Assembly (NCBI GenBank): GCA_035630615.1
Contig: DASQKI010000019.1
Location: 1-64,000 of the forward strand
DNA from: DATFRX01 sp035630615
Lineage (GTDB): Bacteria; Actinomycetota; Actinomycetes; Propionibacteriales; Nocardioidaceae
Length of the DNA stretch: 64,000 bases
Direction: 5' to 3'
The position numbers and the translations under genes are program-made. The notes below the pieces were generated by a model. That model saw only the letters and a list, made by a program, of their open reading frames with translations. It had not been told where the DNA came from and did not search any database. Position 1 is the stretch's first letter, and each line of letters starts with the position of its first letter. Shown one piece after another: positions 24,308 to 33,340 of this stretch.

Positions 24308-25756
24308 ATGGGCGCTCCACGACTGCAGACCCCACCCGGAGCCCGATCGGCTCGCGACCAGGTCGCCTACCGCGAACTGGCCGCCCAGTTTGCCGGCTCA
24401 TTGACCGAGCCGGGCGACTCCGGGTATGACGACAGCCGCCGAATCTGGAACGGCTCGATCGATCGTCGGCCGGGCCTGATCGCACGCTGCGTCGGCCCGT
24501 CCGACGTCAAGGCCGCACTCCGGTATGCCAGGCACACCGGCATCGAGGTCGCCATCCGTGGCGGCGGTCACAGCTTCCCCGGCCATTCGGCTCTCGATGA
24601 CGGGCTGGTCATCGACCTCGGCGCGATGAAGCGAATCCGGATCGACCCGGCCCGACGCACCGTCCGAGCCCAACCCGGCGTGCTGCTCGGCGAGCTGGAC
24701 CAGGCCGCCCAGCCGCACGGCCTGGCCGTCCCCGCCGGCATCGTGACCCACACCGGCATCGCCGGCCTGACGCTCGGCGGCGGACTCGGCTGGCTGATGC
24801 GCAAGTACGGCCTCACCATCGACAGCCTGCTCTCGGTCAAGCTCCTCACCGCGACGGGCGAGCAGGTCATGGCGAGCCGGGCCGAAAATGCCGAGCTGTT
24901 CTGGGGCATCCGCGGTGGCGGCGGCAACTTCGGGGTCGTCACGGAGTTCACCTATCGGCTCCAGCCGGTCGGTCCCACGGTGTTGGCCGGCCCGATCTTC
25001 TGGCCGCTCGACGACTCGCCACGAGTGACACGGTTCTACCGGGACTGGATCGCCGAAGCGCCCGACGAACTCGGGACGATGTTGATTCACCGCAAGGCGC
25101 CGCCGCTCGCGGCGATCCCGACCGAACTGCACGGCCGGCCCGTCGTCGCCGTGGTGTGCTGCTACACCGGCGACCTCGACGAGGGCGAGCGGTTGATCGG
25201 ACCGCTGCGACGGTTCGGATCGCCGCTGCTCGACCTGTGCGCGGCGAAGCCGTTTGTGGACCACCAGGCGATGTTCGACCCGTCGTACCCGCACGGGCGT
25301 TGGTACTACTTCCGCTCGTGCGACCTGCCGCCGCTCACCGACGACGCCGTCGACGCCTTGGTCGACAGCGCGGGTCGGATCGGCTCGCCCCACACGTCGA
25401 TCGCGATGTTCCACCTCGGTGGCGCCGTCGCCCGGGTCGGCGACGACGACACCGCGTACTCCGGGCGGCAGTCGGCGCACACGGTCAACATCGCGTGCAG
25501 CACCGAGACGGCCGACGGGTTCGACGCCGAGCGGGAGTGGCTCGAGCGGACCTGGTCGCAGCTGTCGCCGGCCGGCACGAACACGTACGTCAACTTCCTC
25601 ATGGACGAGGGCGAGGACCGGATCCGAGCGGCGTACGGGGCGGCGAAATATGGCCGCCTCCAGGCGCTGAAGCGGACGTACGATCCGGGCAACCTGTTTC
25701 ACCGCAACCAAAACATCAGGCCCGAGCTGGGCGGGCGTGGGCATACGGTGGCCTGA
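24308..25756 (+). CDS. FAD-linked oxidase, berberine bridge enzyme-like
   Basis: Flavoprotein oxidase of 482 residues in the PCMH/BBE family. The FAD-attaching histidine is His88 in RGGGHSFPGHS; the Cys used for bicovalent attachment in some relatives is not at its expected place (VTHTGIAGLTLGGGLG), so attachment should be through His only. The C-terminal BBE strand NLFHRNQNIRP is present. GAAGGAAGG precedes the ATG at 24308. No signal peptide is seen, so it is probably cytoplasmic. It follows the other flavoprotein gene by 58 bp. Family members oxidise sugars, alkaloids or polyketide intermediates; the substrate is unknown. Confidence 0.85.
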   Translation: MGAPRLQTPPGARSARDQVAYRELAAQFAGSLTEPGDSGYDDSRRIWNGSIDRRPGLIARCVGPSDVKAALRYARHTGIEVAIRGGGHSFPGHSALDDGLVIDLGAMKRIRIDPARRTVRAQPGVLLGELDQAAQPHGLAVPAGIVTHTGIAGLTLGGGLGWLMRKYGLTIDSLLSVKLLTATGEQVMASRAENAELFWGIRGGGGNFGVVTEFTYRLQPVGPTVLAGPIFWPLDDSPRVTRFYRDWIAEAPDELGTMLIHRKAPPLAAIPTELHGRPVVAVVCCYTGDLDEGERLIGPLRRFGSPLLDLCAAKPFVDHQAMFDPSYPHGRWYYFRSCDLPPLTDDAVDALVDSAGRIGSPHTSIAMFHLGGAVARVGDDDTAYSGRQSAHTVNIACSTETADGFDAEREWLERTWSQLSPAGTNTYVNFLMDEGEDRIRAAYGAAKYGRLQALKRTYDPGNLFHRNQNIRPELGGRGHTVA

Positions 25757-25787
25757 GAGACCCAGCGCCATCGACCCGGGAGAGCTC

Positions 25788-26027
25788 GTGGACGAGCAAG
25801 AAATCCTCCAGAACATCGACGACCTCGTGGCGGAGGAGCATCAGCTCCGATCCACCGACAGCGACGTCGATCCGAGCACCCGGAAGGAACGGTTGCAGCA
25901 GCTCGAGCGGACGTTGGACCAGTGTTGGGACCTGCTGCGCCAACGCCGGGCCCGGATCGAGGCCGGCCAGGACCCCGATGACGTCAAGACCCGACCGGTC
26001 GGCGAGGTCGAGGGCTACCTGCAATAA
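25788..26027 (+). CDS. DUF2630 family small protein
   Basis: Charged, helical protein of 79 residues with the DUF2630 pattern: ILQNIDDLVAEEHQLR near the start and LDQCWDLLRQRRARIEAG in the middle. The GTG at 25788 is chosen because GGGAGAG precedes it and the conserved region starts there. Short proteins of this family are common in Actinobacteria and have no known function; the two amphipathic helices suggest a coiled coil. It lies 31 bp after the BBE-like gene. Confidence 0.78.
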   Translation: MDEQEILQNIDDLVAEEHQLRSTDSDVDPSTRKERLQQLERTLDQCWDLLRQRRARIEAGQDPDDVKTRPVGEVEGYLQ

Positions 26028-26100
26028 CACCGTCGGCAATGTGCGGGTTCCAACCCTCGGATTGCAGAACGCCGCAGGGCAGCCGGTAGCCTCGGCGACT

Positions 26101-27222
26101 GTGACTGCGCGCCCGCCCCTCGTTCGTCCGATCAGCGCCGAGGAGCATCTGGCGCACCTTCGCAGCCTGCCGTCGGCGAGTTTCCTCCAGACGCCGGCGT
26201 GGGGTCAGGTCAAGGCGGAGTGGCGCCGCGAGTCGATCGGGTTCTTCGACGGCGACCATCTGGTCGGCTCCGGCCTCGTGCTCTATCGCCAGATCCCCAA
26301 GGTCAAGCGCTTCCTCGCCTACCTCCCCGAGGGGCCGACGCTCGACTGGTCGTCGCCCCGTCTGTCCGACCACCTCGCCGCGATGACCAGGCACCTGGCC
26401 GACCAGGGTGCGTTCGCGGTACGGATGGGACCGCCGGTCGTGCTGCGCCGGTGGTCCGCACGTACCGTCAAAACCGCCGTCGCCGACCCGATCCTGCGCC
26501 GCCTCGGCGACGCTCCGGCCGATGATGTCAGCGACGAGGGCGTCCGGGTCATGAAGCTTCTGACCAAGGTGGGCTGGAAGCGGCAGGCCCCCGAGGACGG
26601 CTTCGGCGTCGGCCAGCCCCGGTTCAACTTCTGGCTGCCGGTTGCCGACCGGACCGAGGACGACGTGCTTCGCGGCATGAACCAGCTGTGGCGGCGCAAC
26701 ATCAAGAAGGCGGACAAGGCCGGTGTCGAGGTACGCACCGGGGGCCGCGACGACCTGGCCGCGTTTCACGCCGTGTACGCCGAGACCGCGCAGCGCGACC
26801 ACTTCACGCCGCGGCCGCTGTCGTACTTCCAGCTGATGTACGACGCGCTGACCGGCGAGGACCCGGACCGGTTCCGGCTGTACCTCGCGCATCACGAAGG
26901 CGATCTGGTCGCGGCCACGACGATGGTCCGCGTCGGTGGCCACGCGTGGTACTCCTACGGCGCGTCGACGACCGCGAAGCGCGACGTACGCGGCTCCAAT
27001 GCCATCCAGTGGCAGATGATCCGGGACGCAATGGCGGCCGGCGCGACCGTCTACGACCTGCGCGGCATCACCGACACGCTCGACGCCGACGACCCGCATG
27101 TCGGGCTGGTCCAGTTCAAGGTCGGCACCGGCGGCGAGGCCGTCGAATATGCCGGGGAGTGGGACCTACCACTGTCCCGCGTTCTCTATCGCGCGTTCGA
27201 CCTCTACATGCGGCGGCGGTGA
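26101..27222 (+). CDS. femX: FemX/FemAB-type peptidoglycan interpeptide bridge aminoacyltransferase
   Basis: GNAT-like non-ribosomal peptidyltransferase of 373 residues that adds an amino acid from aminoacyl-tRNA to the lipid II stem peptide. Paired acyltransferase folds are seen, with FLQTPAWGQVKAEW near the N-terminus and LWRRNIKKADKAGVEV, WYSYGAST and GSNAIQWQMIRDAM in the second half. Actinobacteria with LL-diaminopimelate peptidoglycan use FemX to add the first glycine. The GTG at 26101 begins the conserved region. It is followed 6 bp later by an alanine-racemase-fold gene, so the two probably act in the same cell-wall step. Confidence 0.86.
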   Translation: MTARPPLVRPISAEEHLAHLRSLPSASFLQTPAWGQVKAEWRRESIGFFDGDHLVGSGLVLYRQIPKVKRFLAYLPEGPTLDWSSPRLSDHLAAMTRHLADQGAFAVRMGPPVVLRRWSARTVKTAVADPILRRLGDAPADDVSDEGVRVMKLLTKVGWKRQAPEDGFGVGQPRFNFWLPVADRTEDDVLRGMNQLWRRNIKKADKAGVEVRTGGRDDLAAFHAVYAETAQRDHFTPRPLSYFQLMYDALTGEDPDRFRLYLAHHEGDLVAATTMVRVGGHAWYSYGASTTAKRDVRGSNAIQWQMIRDAMAAGATVYDLRGITDTLDADDPHVGLVQFKVGTGGEAVEYAGEWDLPLSRVLYRAFDLYMRRR

Positions 27223-27228
27223 CCCACC

Positions 27229-28260
27229 ATGCCTTTGACCTTGCACATCGACGGGCCGCGGTGGCGGTCGCACCTTCGGGGGTACGCCGAAGCGCATCCG
27301 GGCCTGGTGCCGGTCGCCAAGGGCAACGGCTACGGGTTCGGCATGGCCGCGCTCGCCCGCCGCTGCGGTTGGCTCGGCGCCGACACGATGGCCGTCGGCA
27401 CGTACGAGGAGGCGCCTGGCGCGCTGTCCCGGTTCGACGGCGACGTACTCGTGCTGTCGCCGTGGCGGCCGTTCCTCGACGACGTGCCGGACAACCCTCG
27501 GCTCGTCCACTCCGTCGGCCGGGTCGACGACGTCGCCGAGTTGGCGCTGCGATCTCCAGGCGCACGCATCGTCGTCGAGGGCCTCACGTCGATGAACCGG
27601 CACGGCTTGACCCGACACGAGCTCGCCGCGGCGGCCGACCAGCTGGACGGCCTGCGGCTCGAGGGCTTCGCGCTGCACCTTCCGATGGCGGGCGGCCGGC
27701 TGGCCGAGGCCGAGCGGTGGGCGGCGGTGCTGGAGACGTCGCGGCTCGAAACATCGACGCTGTACGTCTCGCACCTGACCGACGACGAGCTCCGGACCCT
27801 GCACGAACGGCGGTCGGCGCTCACCCTGCGACCGCGGATCGGCACGTCGCTGTGGCTCGGCGATCGAGGCGCGTTGCAGGTGACCGGCACCGTGCTCGAC
27901 CGGCATCGGGTGAGCCGTGGCGAGCGGATCGGCTATCGGCAGCGCCCGATGCCGCGCGACGGCTGGCTGCTGATCGTGGCGGGTGGCACGGCGCACGGCA
28001 TCGGCATGGAGGCGCCAACGGCAGCGACGTCGATGCGACAGCGCGCGATCTCGGTGGCCCGGGGCGGGCTGGAGGCGGCCGGGTTCGCTTACTCGCCGTT
28101 CACGGTCGCCGGCAAGCAGCGCTGGTTTGCCGAGCCGCCGCACATGCAGGCGTCGATGCTGCTCTTGCCGGCCGGTGAGGAGCCGCCCGAGATCGGCGAC
28201 GATGTGCCGGTCGACGTGCGGTTTACGACCACGTCGGTGGATCGCGTCGAGATCAGCTGA
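27229..28260 (+). CDS. Alanine racemase-like PLP enzyme
   Basis: Fold type III PLP enzyme of 343 residues. The cofactor lysine is in VAKGNGYGFG (Lys30), equivalent to VKANAYGHG of Alr, and a candidate second catalytic base Tyr lies in RIGYRQ (about 241). It is divergent from canonical Alr: the barrel and C-terminal domain are shorter and PEF-type motifs are absent. It is coupled to femX (6-bp gap). It could racemise a bridge amino acid or be a non-racemase PLP protein. It ends 15 bp from the convergent Gly/Asp-rich protein gene. Confidence 0.78.
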   Translation: MPLTLHIDGPRWRSHLRGYAEAHPGLVPVAKGNGYGFGMAALARRCGWLGADTMAVGTYEEAPGALSRFDGDVLVLSPWRPFLDDVPDNPRLVHSVGRVDDVAELALRSPGARIVVEGLTSMNRHGLTRHELAAAADQLDGLRLEGFALHLPMAGGRLAEAERWAAVLETSRLETSTLYVSHLTDDELRTLHERRSALTLRPRIGTSLWLGDRGALQVTGTVLDRHRVSRGERIGYRQRPMPRDGWLLIVAGGTAHGIGMEAPTAATSMRQRAISVARGGLEAAGFAYSPFTVAGKQRWFAEPPHMQASMLLLPAGEEPPEIGDDVPVDVRFTTTSVDRVEIS

Positions 28261-28275
28261 CCTGGCCGCTGCCGG

Positions 28276-28445
28276 TCAGAAGCCGCCGCCGTCGAATCCG
28301 CCGCCGTCGAACCCGCCACCGTCCCAGCCGCCGCCCCCTCCGTCGAAGCCGCCGCCGCCGTCGAAGCCCCCGCCGTCACCGCCGCCGTCGTAACCCCCGC
28401 CGTCACCGCCGCCGTCGCCACCACCATCGCCGCCGCCGCTGTCGC
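28276..28445 (-). repeat. Imperfect GGGFDGG/GGDGGG coding repeat
   Basis: Short tandem units of about 9-15 bp (plus-strand ccgccgtcgaa types) encode the Gly/Asp/Phe tail. Unit order is irregular, so slippage-driven length variation is plausible. Confidence 0.75.
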
Positions 28446-29148
28446 CGCCATCGCTGCTGACGTCCTCGTATCCGGGCTCGCCCGCGAACATGACGCCGCC
28501 GACGAGTGTGCCGACCAAAAGCGCGGGCAGGATGTTGAAGGCGCCGAAGTAGCCTGCCGTCCAGGGCGCGAACGCCGGCCCGGCCTGCCAATACGGCACT
28601 CGACGCGGCCCGACCATCACCTGGCGCGAATCCGGATCGCCGCCGGCGTTGACCCGCTCGGCATCCAGCGCACACGCCGGCACGTCACGCTCGATACCGC
28701 CCGGCGGTGCCCAGAGCACGTCGGTCACCGACGGACCGTGCTGCGGGTTGAAGAAGCACGGTGGCCGACGCTCCGGGACGGGCTTGTCTTCGACCCGGGC
28801 CTGGACGCAGGCCATGGCGTAGCGGCCGTCTTCCAAGATCTCGGTGACATGGCGTACTTCCTCGGGCTGCTGGACGGCCTCGACGGACTCCTTGGCGTTT
28901 TCGTACGCGTCGAGGGCGCGCTGATAGTCGGCCCGAGCACCGGCATCCAGGTCGTGTCCGGCCATGTCGTGACCGAGCTGCTGGAGCTCCTCGCCGAAGA
29001 CGGTGACGTCTTCGTCGGCAGCTCGACGGACGGCGGCCAACTGCTCGGCGGCCCGGGCCTCGTCGAGTCGGCGAGCTTGGCGCGATCTGCTGGCCGCGAC
29101 GATCGCGAACAGGCCTCCGACGAGGACCAGGACGATCAACAGCTCCAT
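28276..29148 (-). CDS. Membrane protein with coiled coil and Gly/Asp-rich tail
   Basis: Protein of 290 residues without a recognised function. An N-terminal membrane helix (2-20) is followed by a charged helical region (22-105), a conserved-looking CFFNPQHGPS segment (about 131), a hydrophobic stretch AFNILPALLVGTLVGGVMF (about 203-222), and a tail of about 60 residues consisting almost only of Gly, Asp and Phe (GGGFDGG units). The tail maps to the repeat at 28276-28445. Such tails occur in surface or assembly proteins of Actinobacteria. Confidence 0.72.
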   Translation of the reverse strand: MELLIVLVLVGGLFAIVAASRSRQARRLDEARAAEQLAAVRRAADEDVTVFGEELQQLGHDMAGHDLDAGARADYQRALDAYENAKESVEAVQQPEEVRHVTEILEDGRYAMACVQARVEDKPVPERRPPCFFNPQHGPSVTDVLWAPPGGIERDVPACALDAERVNAGGDPDSRQVMVGPRRVPYWQAGPAFAPWTAGYFGAFNILPALLVGTLVGGVMFAGEPGYEDVSSDGGDSGGGDGGGDGGGDGGGYDGGGDGGGFDGGGGFDGGGGGWDGGGFDGGGFDGGGF

Positions 29149-29234
29149 GGCTGACCCCCACGGGTCTGGGTCCGTACCGATCGGACCAGGTCAGTTCACC
29201 CTACGCCGACCGACCTCCGTCGAGTTGGGAGACG

Positions 29235-30674
29235 TCAGCGCAGCAGCAGGGCGTCCGGGGCCTGGTCGGCCTCGCCGCCGGCCGGATCGTCGGTGAGTCC
29301 GTCGGCGCGCACCGGGTCATGCCAGGGCCGATGGATGTCACGCAGCACCATGGCGACCAGCCAGCTGATGCCGGCGAGCCGAACCAGCACGGCCAGGACA
29401 TAGATCTCGTCGACGCCGTCGCCACCGCCGCTCGTGTAGCCACCGAGATGCCACCAGACGGCGCAGAAGTACAACGCCTCGCATGCCTGCCAGATCAGAA
29501 GGTCGCGCCAGTACGGCCGAGCCAACGCCGCCAGCGGCAGCAGCCACAGCGCGTCCTGCGGGTCGATCCGCTTGCTCACCAGCATCACGCCGGCGAGGGC
29601 GAGAAACGCCAACTGCGGCACTCGTGGCCGCCGCCGCGCCGTCAGGCCGGTCCAGGCGACACCGCCGAGCACCAAGGCATATCCGAGGACCGCGAGCTGA
29701 CTGGCCAGGGTTGCGTCGGCCTGCCATCCGACGAGCGCGAACAGCTCCCAAAACGCCCCATAGCTCGGTGGGGCGTCGAGCCAGGTCTCCCAGAACGCCA
29801 CCCAGCTCCCCGGCACGAGCACGTACGCCGGGACGTTGATCGCGACCCAGGTCACCAGTGCCATGCCAGCAGCCCGGCCGCCGGTCGACAGGCGGCCGGC
29901 TCGACCGGCGCTGAGCAAGAACGGGACGAGCAACAGGAACGGATAAAGGTCGAACGCCGCCCCCAACCCGACGAGGGCCCCGGCCAAGAGCGGCCGCGTC
30001 CTCGACCAGGCCCACAAGGCGCCGCAGGTGCAGGCCACCGAGAGCAGATCCCACCCGATGATGCCGGTGAGCAGCAAGACCGGCGCCGCCGCGAAGCCGA
30101 GACCGTCCCACGGCCGCAGTCGGTGAGTGCCGACGAGAGCCGTGGTCGCGGCGAGGGCGGCAAGCAGGAGGAGGACCGCGGCGACAGCGACATAGCGAAC
30201 TGCCTCGTCATGGACGACCGGGTCGTTCGACACCTCGGCCGATGGACGGTCCTTGCGATCGCCGACGTTGGGCCAGCCAGACAGAGCCTGCGCGGTCAGC
30301 GCCGATGCGTACGCGACGATCGCGGTCGGCGGTGTCTCGTTGGACCCTGGCCAGCGGCCGCCGCCGTCGGACATCGGAGGTTCACGCTCGGCGAGTCCGC
30401 CGCCGCTGTAGCCGACCGCGAGGTCGGTGTAGCAGAGGTTGGCGAACGTCCGGTCGCCATCCCACCACGCCCCCTGCGCGCAGGGGTTCTTCTGCAGCAC
30501 GGCCCCGGTCATCGCGATGGTCGTCACGAGCAAGCCGACGACCAGCGGACTCAGCCATCGATGCGCTCGGGCGTAGTCGCCCACCGGGCCGCCGATCGCG
30601 GCGCTGGCCGCCCGCACCACCGGGTCTTCTCGGCTCGGGCGTACGCGTTCGGCGTCGACCCCACGCAGCGGCAT
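29235..30674 (-). CDS. Polytopic membrane protein, GT87/DUF2029-like
   Basis: Integral membrane protein of 479 residues with about ten hydrophobic segments (for example LVVGLLVTTIAMTGAVL, VAAVLLLLAALAATTALV, FLLLVPFLLSAG, ALVTWVAINVPAYVLV). Its layout resembles the polyprenyl-phosphate-mannose-dependent mannosyltransferases (DUF2029/GT87), including an early outward loop with Cys residues and an acidic pair in GAWWDGD. It lies 69 bp downstream of the class A PBP gene on the same strand, as often in Actinobacteria. A glycosyltransferase role in the envelope is inferred. Confidence 0.75.
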   Translation of the reverse strand: MPLRGVDAERVRPSREDPVVRAASAAIGGPVGDYARAHRWLSPLVVGLLVTTIAMTGAVLQKNPCAQGAWWDGDRTFANLCYTDLAVGYSGGGLAEREPPMSDGGGRWPGSNETPPTAIVAYASALTAQALSGWPNVGDRKDRPSAEVSNDPVVHDEAVRYVAVAAVLLLLAALAATTALVGTHRLRPWDGLGFAAAPVLLLTGIIGWDLLSVACTCGALWAWSRTRPLLAGALVGLGAAFDLYPFLLLVPFLLSAGRAGRLSTGGRAAGMALVTWVAINVPAYVLVPGSWVAFWETWLDAPPSYGAFWELFALVGWQADATLASQLAVLGYALVLGGVAWTGLTARRRPRVPQLAFLALAGVMLVSKRIDPQDALWLLPLAALARPYWRDLLIWQACEALYFCAVWWHLGGYTSGGGDGVDEIYVLAVLVRLAGISWLVAMVLRDIHRPWHDPVRADGLTDDPAGGEADQAPDALLLR

Positions 30675-30743
30675 GAGGGGCAGCGTACGGCAGGCACCAC
30701 CGTCGGACGCGGCAGCATCGCTGGTCGCTGGGATCGCGGGCGG

Positions 30744-31000
30744 CTAGCCGCCGCCACCACCACCACCACCGCCACCGCCGTCGCAGACGAGGTCGGTGCA
30801 GGTCGGCTCGGTCGGCGACGGCGACTCCGTTGTCGGCGTGGTCTCGGTCGGGTGCGTGGGATGCGACGGATGCGTCTCCGTTGGCGTGGTTTCGGTCGGC
30901 GTGGTTTCGGTCGGCGTCGTCTCCGTCTCGGTTGGCTCGGTCTCCGTCGGGGTGGTCTCCGTCGGAGTCGTCTCGGTGGGCTCTTCGACTGGCTCATCCG
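30744..31000 (-). repeat. TPTETT and poly-Gly coding repeats
   Basis: Repeats of about 15-18 bp encode TPTETTPTETEPTET-type sequence, and a run of Gly codons lies at the very 3' end of the class A PBP gene (about 30744-30780). Likely variable in copy number between strains. Confidence 0.75.
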
Positions 31001-33152
31001 GCTCGGGGAAGTCGACGCACTCCTTGTCCTCGAGGACGTCGCTCATGTAGGCCTGCCACGTCATCGCCGGGTAGTCGCCGCCGTAGAAGGTCGGCATGTA
31101 GCCCTCGAGATCGTCGGTGCCGTCGCCTCGGGAGTACGTGACGGCCGTCGCCAACCGCGGGGTGTAGCCCACGAACCACGACGACGAAATCTCACCATGC
31201 GGGCCCGTCGCCGTGCCGGTCTTGCCGGCCGCCGGGCACTCCAGGCCGGCGTTGGTGCCAGTGCCTTCGTCGATGACGCCCTCCAGCGCGGCGTCCAGGT
31301 TGGCCGCAACATCCTCCGAGAACGCCTTCTCGCGCTTGACCGTGTGCTTGTAGAGCGGCTCGCGGTTGGCGCTGGTCACCTCTTCGACGGTGTACCAGTC
31401 GGCCTGCTCACCTTCGGCGGCGAAGGTCGCATAGGCGTCGGCCATGTCGATCGTCGGCACCGGCGCGAATCCGAGCGCCGTCACGGCGACCGGGTCGATC
31501 TTGTCGACGATGTCCTCCGGGATGCCGGACGCCTCGGCCGCCCGCAGGATCTTGCGAGCGCCGCGCGCGATGTGGTCGTCGCCGTTGTCGTCCTCGCCCA
31601 TCTCGAGGGTGAGGTCCACGAACGCGGTGTTGATCGACTCCTCGGTCGCTTCGAGCAGCGACACCTCGCCAAACGATCCGCCGCCGGAGTCGCCTTGGTT
31701 CTCGACGTCCTCACCGGTCGCGTCGATGTAGTACGGCGAGTTGCCGTCGAAGGTGTCGTCGAGGTCGTAGTCCTTCTTCAGCGCGGCGATGAGCGCGAAC
31801 GGCTTGAACGACGAGCCCGGCTGGACCCCGTGAACCGCCCAGTTGAACTGCGCGTTCTTCACGTCACTGAGGTAATTGTGCCCGGCGTACAGCGCTCTCA
31901 CGGCGCCCGTGCCCGGCTCGATCGACACCAGTGACGCGTGCAGCTGCTTGAGGCCCTTGGGCTTCTGGTCCTTGACCGCCTTCTGCGCTGCCTTCTGGTC
32001 CTGATAGTCGAAGGTTGTGATCACCCGGAGTCCGCCGCCGTAGATGTCGGACTCGGTGAACTTTCCGGTCGAGAGCAGCTCCTGCTCGACCATGTTCATC
32101 AGGTGGCCCTTTTGACCACCGAACGTGTTGGTCTCCTTGATCTCGGGGAACTTCGGCAGCTCTCGCCCGAGCTTCTCGGCCTTCGCGGGGTCGAGGTTGC
32201 CCATGTCGGCCATGCCTTGGAGCACGTACTGATAGCGCGCCAGCAACGCCGCACGGGCGGCCTTTCCCGCGGCGGGGTCGAAGCTACTCGGCGAGTTGAG
32301 CACCGATGCGAGCACAGCACCCTGGCGGATGGTGAGGTTCTCGACGTCCTTGTCGAAGTACGCCTCGGCCGCCGCCTGGATGCCATAGGCGCCGCGCCCG
32401 AAGTAGATCGTGTTGAGGTAACCCTGGAGCACTTCTTGCTTGGACCTCTGACGCTGGATCTTCAAGGAGAGAATGGCTTCCTTGAGCTTGCGGGTCCAGG
32501 TGCGCTCCTGGGTCAGGTAGAGCACCTTGACGTATTGCTGGGTGATCGTCGACGCACCCTGGGTCGACTCGCTGCGTGCGTTGCTCCAAGCCGCTCGGAT
32601 GATGCCCTTGAAGTCGATGCCGGCGTTGTTCCAGAACGTGCGGTCCTCGGCCGAGACCACCGCGTTTTGCACGTAGTCCGGCACCGCGGTCAGCTCCACC
32701 TCCTCGCGGTTTTGGATCGCGAACGTGCCGAGCAGGTGCTTGCCGTCGGAGTAATAGACCTCAGTGGTCTCGGTGGTGAAGTCTTCGTTGGGGTTCGGAA
32801 TGTCGATCATCGTGTACGCGATGAAGAACATGCCGACGCCGGCCATGATCATGAGGACGACGAGGATCGAGATCCACTTGACGAGGCGGCGAAGCAAGGG
32901 CTTCTTCTTCTTGGGTTCGGCGTCGCCGTCGAATCCGTCGGAGCCGTCGCCAGATCCACCGGAGCCGCCGGGGCCCCCGGGATCGAACGGGTCGCCGGGA
33001 CGGCTGTCGAGGACTTCCGCGGTCGCGGAAGGAGTCGCGGCGCTCGAGGACGTTGATGATGCCCCGGAGCTCGCGGTATCGCTGCTGTCGCCGCGAGCTG
33101 CCCTACGCCCCCCACGGCGGCGACTCGGCGCACTGACGTGCCGATGACTCAC
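30744..33152 (-). CDS. Class A penicillin-binding protein (bifunctional glycosyltransferase/transpeptidase)
   Basis: Peptidoglycan polymerase of 802 residues. A disordered cytoplasmic tail and basic KKKKPLLRR precede the membrane helix (about 91-113). The GT51 domain has SAEDRTFWNNAGID (Glu169), GASTITQQYVK and RSKQEVLQGYLN. The transpeptidase has SSFK (Ser447), SIN and KTGTA. The C-terminal 110 residues are a Thr/Glu/Pro repeat (TPTETT) ending in poly-Gly. The GTG at 33152 is chosen because AGGAG lies 8 nt upstream. It is divergent from padR. The unusually long acidic Thr-rich tail lies outside the membrane. Confidence 0.92.
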   Translation of the reverse strand: MSHRHVSAPSRRRGGRRAARGDSSDTASSGASSTSSSAATPSATAEVLDSRPGDPFDPGGPGGSGGSGDGSDGFDGDAEPKKKKPLLRRLVKWISILVVLMIMAGVGMFFIAYTMIDIPNPNEDFTTETTEVYYSDGKHLLGTFAIQNREEVELTAVPDYVQNAVVSAEDRTFWNNAGIDFKGIIRAAWSNARSESTQGASTITQQYVKVLYLTQERTWTRKLKEAILSLKIQRQRSKQEVLQGYLNTIYFGRGAYGIQAAAEAYFDKDVENLTIRQGAVLASVLNSPSSFDPAAGKAARAALLARYQYVLQGMADMGNLDPAKAEKLGRELPKFPEIKETNTFGGQKGHLMNMVEQELLSTGKFTESDIYGGGLRVITTFDYQDQKAAQKAVKDQKPKGLKQLHASLVSIEPGTGAVRALYAGHNYLSDVKNAQFNWAVHGVQPGSSFKPFALIAALKKDYDLDDTFDGNSPYYIDATGEDVENQGDSGGGSFGEVSLLEATEESINTAFVDLTLEMGEDDNGDDHIARGARKILRAAEASGIPEDIVDKIDPVAVTALGFAPVPTIDMADAYATFAAEGEQADWYTVEEVTSANREPLYKHTVKREKAFSEDVAANLDAALEGVIDEGTGTNAGLECPAAGKTGTATGPHGEISSSWFVGYTPRLATAVTYSRGDGTDDLEGYMPTFYGGDYPAMTWQAYMSDVLEDKECVDFPEPDEPVEEPTETTPTETTPTETEPTETETTPTETTPTETTPTETHPSHPTHPTETTPTTESPSPTEPTCTDLVCDGGGGGGGGGGG

Positions 33153-33268
33153 CCTGGTGACTCCTGATAGCTGCGCCTCACGGGTGGCGCATTCGAAGAC
33201 GGACCGCCCACAGTCTGGCAAGGATTCGAGCCGAACCCGAATCCCCCCTCGATTTCACATCGAACCGA

Positions 33269-33285
33269 TGTATCGGTACGATACA
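33269..33285. promoter_or_regulatory. PadR-type operator (TGTATCG-GTA-CGATACA)
   Basis: Perfect inverted repeat with 7-bp arms and a 3-bp spacer, 55 bp before the padR start, in the divergent padR/PBP region. Position and symmetry suit autorepression by the PadR protein, as is usual in that family; binding itself is inferred. Confidence 0.6.
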
Positions 33286-33340
33286 AACAAGCGCGCCGTA
33301 TGTCTGGTGCGCCTCCGAGAAAGTGACCCGAGGAGCAACC

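Noticed and set aside
25156..26100. Upstream extension of the FemX frame
   Set aside because: It overlaps the BBE-like oxidase and DUF2630 genes in another frame and has no FemX similarity.
29319..31934. An 871-codon open frame antisense to the GT87-like and PBP genes
   Set aside because: It spans two convincing genes in shadow, is Arg/Gly/Val-rich and matches no family.
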